Assembly (NCBI GenBank): GCA_964383325.1
Contig: CAYLGY010000039.1
Coordinates: 1 to 24,522, forward strand
Length of the DNA stretch: 24,522 bases
Direction of reading: 5' to 3'
Source: CAYLGY01 sp964383325
GTDB taxonomy: Bacteria; Pseudomonadota; Alphaproteobacteria; Rhizobiales; Rhizobiaceae
Shown: piece by piece, positions 15,676 to 22,483 of the stretch
Layout of the letters: the number at the start of each line of letters is the position of its first letter
Position numbering within the stretch: position 1 is the first letter of the stretch
Notes under the pieces: generated by a model
What the model was told of the DNA's origin: nothing
The model's database searches: none
What the model saw: the letters and a program-made list of their open reading frames with translations, nothing else
Made by a program: the position numbers and the translations under genes

Positions 15676-16673
15676 CACAGGCTCCTGCGGGTGCGCCAGA
15701 CGAGCCAGAGAAAGAACGGCGCGCCGACGATTGCGGTGAGGACGCCCAGCTTCAGCTCATTGGCGGGGGCCAGGATGCGCGCCAGCAGATCGGCGGCGAG
15801 GAGCAGGCAGGCGCCGCCAAGTGCGCTGGCAGGCAGGAGGCGGGCGGGCCTTGCCCCCACGAGCGGGCGCAGCATGTGCGGCACGACCAACCCAACGAAG
15901 CCGATCGCGCCTGCGACCGCGGTCGCGGCGCCGACCGAGGCCGCGGTGCCGAAAATGACGAGATGCTGCACCCGGCGCAAATCGACCCCCATGCTTGCGG
16001 CGGCGTCGCTGCCGAGGGTCAGCGCATCGAGCGGCCGGCCGGCGAACGCCAGCATCAGCCAGCCCGCCAGCATGAAGGGGACGGCGAGGGCAACATGGTC
16101 CATCGAGCGGTCGGCGAGCGAGCCCATCATCCAGAACATGATCTCCATGGCCGCGAACGGGTTGGGCGACAGGTTGAGCGCCAGCGAGATCATGGCGCCG
16201 GCAAAGCTCGACACGGCGACGCCGGCGAGAATGATCGTCAGCGTGCCGCGCCCGATTCCCGCCATGGCCTGGACGATGATGACGGCGAGCACCGCCCCGC
16301 CAAGGGCCGCCAGCGGTAGCGCCAGCGGCAGGACGAGCGCCAGGCCGCTATAGATTGCCAGCACGGCGCCCAGCGAGGCCGAGGCCCCGATGCCGAGCAG
16401 GCCCGGCTCGGCGAGCGGATTGCGCAGCCAACCCTGCAGGGCCGCGCCCGACAGGCCGAGCGTCGCGCCGATCATGGCGCCAAGAATTGCGCGCGGCAGC
16501 CGGATTTCACGCATCACCAGAGTCACGGCCTCGCCTTTGCCGGCGAGGAGCGCAGCAAGGCTTTCGCGAAAGCTGATCGCCGCCGGCCCGACCAGCAGCG
16601 ACAGGCCGAACAGGAGCGCGGCGGCCGCTGCGAGCAGAACGAGCAGCAGACGGTAGGCGGCGGTCTCGCTCAT
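15675..16673 (-). CDS. btuC: ABC transporter permease, FecCD family (BtuC-like)
   Basis: The product is 332 residues with about nine to ten hydrophobic helices, as in BtuC-type permeases. ATG 16673 overlaps the binding-protein stop (ATGA). FecCD landmarks are L-R-L-P-R-A-I-L-G-A-M-I-G-A near residue 55, G-A-A-L-Q-G-W-L-R-N-P-L-A-E-P-G-L-L-G, and the cytoplasmic coupling segment near F-V-G-L-V-V-P-H-M-L-R. It forms the membrane channel with the ATPase. The substrate is inferred from the riboswitch and btuB context. Confidence 0.9.
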   Translation of the reverse strand: MSETAAYRLLLVLLAAAAALLFGLSLLVGPAAISFRESLAALLAGKGEAVTLVMREIRLPRAILGAMIGATLGLSGAALQGWLRNPLAEPGLLGIGASASLGAVLAIYSGLALVLPLALPLAALGGAVLAVIIVQAMAGIGRGTLTIILAGVAVSSFAGAMISLALNLSPNPFAAMEIMFWMMGSLADRSMDHVALAVPFMLAGWLMLAFAGRPLDALTLGSDAAASMGVDLRRVQHLVIFGTAASVGAATAVAGAIGFVGLVVPHMLRPLVGARPARLLPASALGGACLLLAADLLARILAPANELKLGVLTAIVGAPFFLWLVWRTRRSL

Positions 16674-17500
16674 CTTGCCGCGTCCTGCAGGATGCGGGCG
16701 CTGCGCAGGGTGAAGGGCCCGCCGCACACCGTATGGCCGCTTGGCAGGTTTACCCCTCTCGCCCTGGCCGCCAGGGCCCGGTAGGCGGGATGGACGAAGT
16801 TCTGCTCGGCGAGCGCCGGCGCATCGTAGCGGATGTCGCCGCCGGCGATCAGGTCCGGCTCGGCCATGACCAGCAATTCGAGCGGCAGGCGCACGGAACC
16901 TGCATAGCCCAGCACTTCGGCGAGATTGGTGAGGCCCGCGGCCCGCACCACCGCATTTGCCAGCGTGCCCGTGCCGGAAGTGTAGCTGTTGACCTCGTAG
17001 AGGGCGACCACCTTGTCGGGCGGGGGGTTGCGCGCCAGCTCCGCCAGCCCGGCATCAAGTTCGGCGACCAGTTCGGCTGCCCGGGCCTCGCGCCCGAGAA
17101 TTTCGCCCATGCGCAGCAGATTGGCGCGGATGTCGTCGAACGAGGCTTCCGGCTCGAAGATCTCGACGCGAAAGCCGAGCCGGCGCAGAAGCTCGACCGT
17201 CGCGCGCGTGCTGAAGGTGCCGGCGAGCACGAGGTCGGGCTGCATGAGGAAGATTTCCTCGGCCTGACCGTGGTTGAGCACATATTTGCCCGCCGCATCC
17301 GCCATGGCCGAGCTTGCCGGATCGGCGGCAAGCAGGGAGACGGAATGGAGCTGGCCTTCCCCGGCGACCAGCATGGCAAGCTGGTCGGTGCAGACATTGA
17401 GTGAAACGACGCGCGACGGCGGCTCCGCCGCGCCCGCCACCGTTTGCAGCGCCAGCGCCAGGAGGATGGCGCCGTAGCAGAATGCCCGTGAAAATGCCAT
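16670..17500 (-). CDS. btuF: Periplasmic corrinoid-binding protein (BtuF-like)
   Basis: The product is 276 residues from ATG 17500; a TTG three codons upstream is an alternative. A signal peptide covers about 1-24 (A-G-A-A). The mature part begins R-V-V-S-L-N-V-C-T-D-Q-L-A, the usual start of class III cluster A binding proteins. Q-P-D-L-V-L-A-G-T follows, and a long spine helix is expected mid-protein. It should hand vitamin B12 from the outer-membrane receptor to the permease. It lies 34 nt after btuB and overlaps btuC, so all four genes are one operon. Confidence 0.86.
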   Translation of the reverse strand: MAFSRAFCYGAILLALALQTVAGAAEPPSRVVSLNVCTDQLAMLVAGEGQLHSVSLLAADPASSAMADAAGKYVLNHGQAEEIFLMQPDLVLAGTFSTRATVELLRRLGFRVEIFEPEASFDDIRANLLRMGEILGREARAAELVAELDAGLAELARNPPPDKVVALYEVNSYTSGTGTLANAVVRAAGLTNLAEVLGYAGSVRLPLELLVMAEPDLIAGGDIRYDAPALAEQNFVHPAYRALAARARGVNLPSGHTVCGGPFTLRSARILQDAAR

Positions 17501-17534
17501 GCCTGCCAAGACCTGCTTCCTTCGCGACCGGCGG

Positions 17535-19621
17535 TCAGAACTTCGCCTTCACCCCGGCAAAGGCCGTTCGCCCCTGCGCCGCATAGCCATGCACCTCCTG
17601 ATAGCGCGAATCGAACAGATTCTCGATCCGGCCATAGATCTCCACCTGCTCGTTGAGCCGGTAGCTCCCGCCGAGATTCACCACCGTATAGGCGGGCAGC
17701 CGGATGCGCGAGGCCGGATCGGTCGTGAAATCGAGATCCGGCATTTCACCATTGAAGATCGCATCGGCAAAGATCCGGGCGCGGTCCTCGGCGAAGGAAT
17801 AGGCGATGCCAAGCGCGCCGGAATGGCGTGGCCGCTGCAATTCGGCAAGTTCCGGCCCGCCGGCCACGGTCTGTTCGGTCGAGTGGAGATAGGTATAGGT
17901 GGCGTGGGCGGTCAGCCCGTTGAAGAGATCGAGCCGCGCCGACAATTCGATCCCGCGCCGCCTGCTGATCCCCTCGCGATTGCGCACCGTAAAAGGATAG
18001 ACATCGTAATCGGTATAGATCTCATGGGTCAGGTCCTGGTCGAACCAGGTCAGGTCGGCGATGAGCATGCCGTCGAGAAAGGTCCGCTCGATGCCGATAT
18101 CCCAGCCGAAGCTCTTTTCCGGGATCAGATCGGGATTGGGCGTGAACTGGGTCGGATCCCAGCCGAACTGCTCGACAAAGGTCGGATTGGTCACCCCCGT
18201 GCCCACCGATGCATGCAGCCTGGTATTGCGGTCGGGGCTGCGCCAGGCGCCGGCGATGGAGTAGGTCGTCGCATCGGCGAAGCGGTCGTTGCGGTCGTGG
18301 CGCAGTCCGAGATTGAGATAGAACTGATCCAGATATTCGCCGCGATACTCGCCGATGAAGCCATGGATGTCGCGCCGGAAATGGTCATTGACATGCGAGG
18401 CCGTATAGGTTTCGCGTTCCCATTCATAGCCGCCGGTGATCTTGTGCTCCGCCCCGCCCAGCGAGGGCGTCGAGAAGGCGTAGGTGGCCTGGTAGCTGGC
18501 CTTCAGCCTGCCGCCATCGGCCGTCGAGAATGGATCGAAATAGAACTCGTTGAAATTCTCGCGGTGCGTGTCGGTGAAGCTGAACCTTGCGCGCTGCGTC
18601 CAGGCNNNNNNNNNNNNNNNNNNNNNNNNNNNNNNNNNNNNNNNNNNNNNNNNNNNNNNNNNNNNNNNNNNNNNNNNNNNNNNNNNNNNNNNNNNNNNNN
18701 NNNNNTGAAATTCTCGCGGTGCGTGTCGGTGAAGCTGAACCTTGCGCGCTGCGTCCAGGCGCCGTCGAGGCTTTCATGGGTGAGACCGGCTGATCCGAAC
18801 AGTTCGCGTGATTTCGTCCAGTCGGCGCTGTCCTCCACGATGCCGGCGAAATTCTGCCAGTCGGTTTCGCCCATGCGGTCGACGAAACGCAGCGTGCCGT
18901 CCAGCTTCAGCTGCGGCGTCAGATCCGCCGTCAGCTTCGCATTGAGCGTGGTGTTGCGGTCGCCATCCTTCTCGCTGCCGGTCCCCGAAACATCGAAGCC
19001 GTCGCTGCGCTGGAAATTCCCAGACAGGGCGAGATCGTAATTCTCGCCGCCGCCGCGCAGGGTCACGCCGCCGAGCAAGGTGCCGTCCGTGCCGGCTTCG
19101 CTGCGCAGGCTTGCCGCCCAGCCGCCGCGCTCGCCGCGCCGGGTGATGATGTTGACGACGCCGGCAAGGGCGTCGGAGCCGAGAAAGGCGCTTTGCGGGC
19201 CGCGCAGGATCTCGATACGGTCGATTTCGTCGACGATCAGGCTGGAGAAATCGAACTCGCCGGTCGAGGTCTCGCTCACTTCGACCCCATCGATCAGCAC
19301 CAGGATGTGATTCGCCTCGGCGCCGCGCACCCGCACCTTGGTCAGTGCGCCGCGCGCGCCCATGCGCGAGACCGAGAAGCCCGGCACCTGGCGCAGCGCG
19401 TCGGCGACATGGCGCACCTGGTTGCGCTCGAGTGCCTCGCCGGTGATCACGGTGAAGGCGCGGCCGGATTTTTCCTGCGCCACCGGGCTCAGCCCGTCCG
19501 TGACGAGCAGCGTCTCCAGCTCGGTAACCGATTGCGTCTCGTCGCCGAGCTCCTGCGCATTTGCGCCGCAGCCAAGGGCCAGCAGGATGGCCCCGGAAAG
19601 GATGATGGATCTGTTCTGCAT
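17535..19621 (-). CDS. btuB: TonB-dependent cobalamin receptor (BtuB-like), interrupted by an assembly gap
   Basis: Signal peptide (residues 1-22, ending A-N-A), TonB-box-like E-T-L-L-V-T, plug domain (about 45-150, with V-L-I-D-G-V-E-V and E-I-L-R-G-P) and a beta-barrel ending in aromatic K-F. The outer-membrane receptor takes up B12 with energy from TonB. As printed, the gene is split by 100 Ns (18606-18705) and the two halves are in different frames. The Ns are flanked by an identical 55-bp repeat. Dropping the Ns and one copy (155 nt) leaves 1932 nt, one continuous 643-residue frame, close to E. coli BtuB in size. I translated the junction and it reads through without a stop. The gene is therefore probably intact. 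Confidence 0.9.
18551..18605. repeat. 55-bp direct repeat, copy 1 (left edge of N gap)
   Basis: The 55 bases directly before the N run are identical to the 55 bases directly after it (18706-18760). The most likely cause is a k-mer-sized overlap of two contigs that was not merged during scaffolding. Confidence 0.95.
18606..18705. other. Assembly gap of 100 Ns
   Basis: Exactly 100 unknown bases, the conventional size for a gap of unknown length. The flanking duplication indicates the true gap length is negative (an overlap of 55). Confidence 0.98.
18706..18760. repeat. 55-bp direct repeat, copy 2 (right edge of N gap)
   Basis: Perfect copy of 18551-18605. Both copies encode the same barrel segment (W-T-Q-R-A-R-F-S-F-T-D-T), each in the frame of its own half of btuB. 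Confidence 0.95.
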
Positions 19622-19643
19622 GTCCGTCCCGAATGTTGAGGGT

Positions 19644-19659
19644 GGACGATCGATCGTCC
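19644..19659. repeat. 16-bp perfect palindrome in the btuB leader
   Basis: GGACGATCGATCGTCC lies 23 nt upstream of the btuB start. A second hairpin (CCGTTG-CGG-CAACGG, 19716-19730) lies further upstream. Both are in the 180-nt leader between riboswitch and btuB and may belong to the expression platform. Neither is followed by a U-tract, which favours translational over transcriptional control. Confidence 0.45.
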
Positions 19660-19800
19660 CCCTGTGGATGACAGGCCCTTGCCTGACAGGACAGTCGGGA
19701 TGGATGCCCGGCGACCCGTTGCGGCAACGGCCATTCTGATCGTGTCACCGCTACGGAGGAGCCGCGCCCGGACACCCCTCGTGCCCGGAACATGGGTGAC

Positions 19801-19979
19801 GGAACAGGCAGGTCTCCTGACTTCCACGTCATCGCTCTTCATCCGCCTTCCCGGTGCGTGACACGCTGCCAGTGGCATTCCGGACGAGAGCTCAACGGTT
19901 ACAGTTGCGGGGGCAGTCACGGATTTGGCCGCTGGCCGCACCGTGTTCCCTTTTGATCCGCCGCAGCGGAACCTGTTCC
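19801..19979 (-). promoter_or_regulatory. Cobalamin (AdoCbl-type) riboswitch
   Basis: On the minus strand the element shows, in order: a closing P1 stem (19972-19979 with 19801-19808, eight perfect pairs), AAAGGGAA followed by CGGTG, the conserved CTGCCCCCGCAACTGTAA, GGGAAGG followed by GATGA, and the B12 box GTCAGGAGACCTGCC. These are the defining parts of the cobalamin riboswitch. Binding of coenzyme B12 would switch off the btuBFCD operon that follows. Confidence 0.96.
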
Positions 19980-20038
19980 TGCGCGCAAGGTTAGTCGGTT
20001 TGCGCCGGAAAGGGAAGAGAGGGGATACAGAACTACTC

Positions 20039-20679
20039 TCAGCGGAACTCGCCATTTGGATCGCGCAAGTAAAGACTGGGCATTGTTGCCACCGTGCGCC
20101 CATTCTTGTCCTTTACGTCACGTGGCATCATGCAGCCTCGAAGTCGTCCGGCAGTTATTGGTGTCCGATCATGCACCACGCTGCCAAGCTCACGCGCCTC
20201 TCCGCCCCGTTCCGGAGGGGCTGCAAGAGTGATATGCTTATTAGGGAAGCTTGCCTTCATCGACTTGTCGAGCGGCACCTGATCACTGTCCGCGATAACG
20301 AGGACTACACGGTCGAAATTCCCATGCATGGCATCCTGAAAAGCTCCGATGGCTAGCGCAACGTCAGTCTGTTTTTCTTCGTGGCGCGAACAGTTTCGAT
20401 TCATCACGCGACAATACCTTGAAACTCTCCTGAAATTAGACTCAACGACTTCAACGCCGCATGCCTTTTGCGCGACGATGAAATTCTTGTGACGCTGCTG
20501 CTTAACCCTATCCCAGGTAAGGATCGCAGTAAAAAAATTACTCTATTTAAATATTCTTTCCGACGGAGAAAAGAACGTCCCAACAGATGGAGTTTAATCC
20601 ATTTAAGCTCAGGCTTCTCCATGGCAACGATAGCATGATATAGATTAAATCCATCTATATATACGTTTACTTTCTGCAT
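20039..20679 (-). pseudogene. NYN-domain (PIN-like ribonuclease fold) protein, frameshifted in a T7 run
   Basis: The first part (from ATG 20679) has V-Y-I-D-G-F-N-L-Y-H and runs to N-R-V-I; the rest continues in another frame as F-F-T-A-I-L-T-W-D through H-E-E-K-Q-T-D-V and I-A-D-S-D-Q-V-P, to a stop at 20039. The Asp residues in these three motifs form the metal site expected of NYN nucleases, which are thought to cleave RNA. The frames join at an A7 run (20531-20537; T7 on the coding strand). One extra T gives 214 codons without interruption. Causes could be sequencing error, a real indel, or -1 recoding on U UUU UUA. The 5' half is notably AT rich compared with its neighbours, suggesting transfer. 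It lies just upstream of the riboswitch on the same strand. Confidence 0.85.
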
Positions 20680-21246
20680 GGAGCCCTTAGCGAATCGGTA
20701 GGGGACGCATATATATATTTAATATATTCGTTCCGGCGAGAAGGCTCCGCCGGGAAAAAATGGGGACTGACCTGAGAGGGTCGGCCCCTTTACTTTTTGT
20801 GGCGGCCTGGCGCTGCAGTTTGCGCCTGTCGAAAATCCCTTGGGCGCTCCTGCGGCATTTTCAGCAACCCGGTTTCCATAGGGCCGTTCGGTATGGGCGC
20901 CTCGCTCTAGTCGAACGTTTACTCTGTGTATTCCTGGAATCCCGTTTTTCGGTCTCCAAAATCCGGACTACCAGGCGGGCTGTTCGCCGAGCAATGACAA
21001 ATTCAGAACGGCCTCAATATTGAAACCGTCCTAGGCCCCCCCCCACTTCGCTGGGTGCCGTGGATGCGGGGTCGGGATGGATCACCACCCAGCTTGGCCT
21101 CGTGTGGAGGGGCGCCCCAGCAATTCGCTCCCAACCTCGCCGCCATGGAACCGGAGCGCCACTTGCGCATTGTCCCGTCGGAGTGCGGCCGCGATTTCCG
21201 TAGCGCGGTCCGGCAGGGCGCGATTCACCAAAGGGAGGATGAAAAC
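20680..21246. other. Non-coding, hairpin-rich region with no recognisable gene
   Basis: Next to the NYN start is a TA-rich tract (20710-20730), the likely NYN promoter on the minus strand. Two hairpins follow (20733-20753 and 20762-20788), then an imperfect 26-bp palindrome centred on TCAATATTGA (21006-21031), a C9 run (21036-21044) and an 8-bp inverted repeat (GCTGGGTG 21050-21057 with 21086-21093). An open frame at 20760-21023 has no family features and I do not regard it as a gene. The composition and structure suggest the remains of a mobile or REP-like element. Confidence 0.5.
20762..20798. terminator. Bidirectional terminator-like hairpin
   Basis: GGGG-(ACT)-GACC, a 6-nt loop, then GGTC-(GG)-CCCC (20762-20788). 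It is followed on the plus strand by TTTACTTTTT and preceded by A6 (20755-20760), giving U-rich tails on both strands. No gene end is near on either strand, so it may instead be a REP-type element. Confidence 0.4.
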
Positions 21247-21822
21247 ATGACCACGCATCACAAGGTCGGCTATTTTGTCGGCAGTCTTGCCCGGGGCTCG
21301 ATCAACCGGAAGCTGGCGAAGGCGCTGGTTCGCCTTGCGCCGGAAGGGTTCGAGATGACGGAGATCGGCTTCAGCGAGTTACCGTTCTACAGCTATGATT
21401 ATGATGCCGACTTCCCCCAGCCGGCGCGCGATTTCAAGGCAGCGATTGCTGCCGTCGACGCGGTCCTGTTCATCACGCCCGAATATAACCGCGCCATTCC
21501 CGGCGCGCTGAAGAACGCCATTGACTGGGCGAGCCGGCCCTACGGGTCCAATTCCTTCTCGCGCAAGCCTTCGGCGGTGATCGGCACGTCACCGGGGGCC
21601 ATCGGTACCGCGGTCGCCCAGCAGAACCTGCGCAGCGTGTTGAGCTTCTGCAATTCGCCGCAGATGAATTCGCCGGAAGCCTATATCCAGTTCACGCCGA
21701 ACCTGATCACCGATGACGGAGAAGTCACGGTCGAAAGCACCGAAGCCTTCCTGCGTGGCTTCATGAAGGAATTCCATACCTTCGTCACCCGGGTGCGCTC
21801 GGTCCTGCCGCCAGATGCCTGA
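21247..21822 (+). CDS. NADPH-dependent FMN reductase (flavodoxin-like quinone/chromate reductase family)
   Basis: The product is 191 residues; ATG 21247 follows GGGAGG. Residues 11-22 (G-S-L-A-R-G-S-I-N-R-K-L) form the FMN phosphate loop. T-P-E-Y-N-R-A-I-P-G-A-L-K-N-A-I-D-W is the family signature, and G-T-S-P-G-A-I-G-T-A is the second flavin loop. Such enzymes reduce FMN, quinones, azo dyes or chromate with NAD(P)H in the cytoplasm. Length is normal. The stop codon directly abuts the CCA end of the degenerate tRNA piece that follows (TGA|TGG). It appears to be a single-gene unit. Confidence 0.93.
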   Translation: MTTHHKVGYFVGSLARGSINRKLAKALVRLAPEGFEMTEIGFSELPFYSYDYDADFPQPARDFKAAIAAVDAVLFITPEYNRAIPGALKNAIDWASRPYGSNSFSRKPSAVIGTSPGAIGTAVAQQNLRSVLSFCNSPQMNSPEAYIQFTPNLITDDGEVTVESTEAFLRGFMKEFHTFVTRVRSVLPPDA

Positions 21823-21872
21823 TGGAGGGGGGTACAGGCTCGAACCCGCGACCCGCTGATTCCGTACCGCTC
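21823..21872 (-). pseudogene. Degenerate 3' part of tRNA-Lys with the end of its intron
   Basis: The reverse complement reads as the intact gene's intron end (GCGGTACG), anticodon-arm 3' side (AATCAGC), variable loop (GGGTC), T-arm (GGTTCGAGCC) and a CCA. It differs by several substitutions and a one-base loss in the T-stem, so it cannot fold as a tRNA. No 5' half is recognisable. It begins 266 bp before the same point in the intact gene. Confidence 0.75.
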
Positions 21873-22088
21873 TGCCGGCCGGCCCCCGGAATTCCGGGGC
21901 GAGACCGGCGATCTGCCGGGGGAGAAGATTAGACCCGGAACTGTCTACGCGTTTTCCGACGAGACCGTGCACAGGCAAGAGGGGAGTTCGTGCAGGCGAT
22001 TCGGCTGGCCGGTTCCTCCGTGCCTTCCCCAAGCCATTCCCTTGAGGTTCTGGCCCGGCTCTCGCCCGGCCCTGCTGCCGGTTTCTGA
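21873..22088. other. Spacer between the tRNA-Lys relic and the intact gene
   Basis: No coding sequence is evident. It contains a CCCCCGGAATTCCGGGG inverted repeat (about 21883-21899). Its length would suit a decayed intron plus 5' exon if the relic arose by tandem duplication, but I could not align it with the intact intron by eye. Confidence 0.4.
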
Positions 22089-22373
22089 TGGTGGGTGATA
22101 CAGGGCTCGAACCTGTGACCCGCTGATTACGTACCGCTACGGCTTTCGCCGCCCCTTGCGGGTTTGCAGTCTGGACTATCCCATCGCCATGGCCCGAAGG
22201 CTGTAGGCGGGCGCCGTCTAGTCTCTACACCTTCCCCGTTGCGGGGGCTTGGCTCGGGATTGCCACCAGCCGGAGCCGAGAGGTTTCCCCGAATTTGACG
22301 CCTTTTCACCCTGCTGTTTCCAGCAGGGGCTCCCATCGAGAGTCAGCTGCTCTACCAACTGAGCTAATCACCC
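22089..22373 (-). tRNA. tRNA-Lys (anticodon CTT), interrupted by a group I intron
   Basis: Exon 1 (22339-22373, 35 nt) and exon 2 (22089-22129, 41 nt) join to a 76-nt tRNA. The acceptor GGGTGAT pairs with ATCACCC, the D-stem is GCTC/GAGC, the anticodon stem GCTGA/TCAGC carries the loop CTCTTAA, and the T-arm is ACAGG-TTCGAGC-CCTGT; CCA is encoded. The loop gives CTT, lysine. The interruption falls between anticodon bases 35 and 36. It is the only Lys tRNA in the window, so correct splicing may be essential for AAG decoding. Confidence 0.93.
22130..22338 (-). other. Group I intron (IC3, Azoarcus-like), 209 nt
   Basis: The intron has the diagnostic group I features. The 5' exon ends in U, and CUCU can pair with GGAG in the intron to give the U-G wobble of P1. 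P2 is a perfect 8-bp stem with a GAAA loop (22309-22328). Conserved blocks TCAAATTC, GAGCCAAGC, GAAGGTGTAGAGACTAGACGG and ATAGTCCA build P4-P7. P9 has a GAAA loop, and the last base is G. Size and blocks closely resemble the Azoarcus tRNA-Ile intron as I remember it. There is no room for a homing endonuclease. It should self-splice. Confidence 0.95.
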
Positions 22374-22383
22374 ATCGAGACGG

Positions 22384-22413
22384 CATATAGTCGTTCGCAT
22401 CCCTCATTGTCCA
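22384..22413 (-). promoter_or_regulatory. Candidate promoter of tRNA-Lys
   Basis: On the minus strand a TGGACA -35 (22408-22413), an 18-nt spacer and a TATATG -10 (22384-22389) are present. The tRNA begins 10 nt downstream of the -10. The gene therefore appears to have its own promoter. Confidence 0.5.
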
Positions 22414-22483
22414 GAGCCTTTCCTTCCGAAACCGCCTCAATTCGACCGGAAAAGCCTCACCCTGCCGGATATCGTGCCGCTGG

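Noticed and set aside
17499..19040. Long plus-strand open frame across the N gap
   Set aside because: Antisense to btuB, and it depends on reading through the Ns.
20101..20380. Possible CRISPR or tandem repeats in the composition-shifted region
   Set aside because: No repeated unit with regular spacing is visible there or elsewhere in the window.
20760..21023. 87-codon plus-strand open frame starting next to the A6 tract
   Set aside because: No ribosome-binding site, no recognisable motif, and it runs through hairpins and palindromes; treated as non-coding.
21823..21872. A second functional tRNA next to the FMN reductase gene
   Set aside because: The T-stem is disrupted, no 5' half or D-arm can be found, and intron-end bases are still attached.
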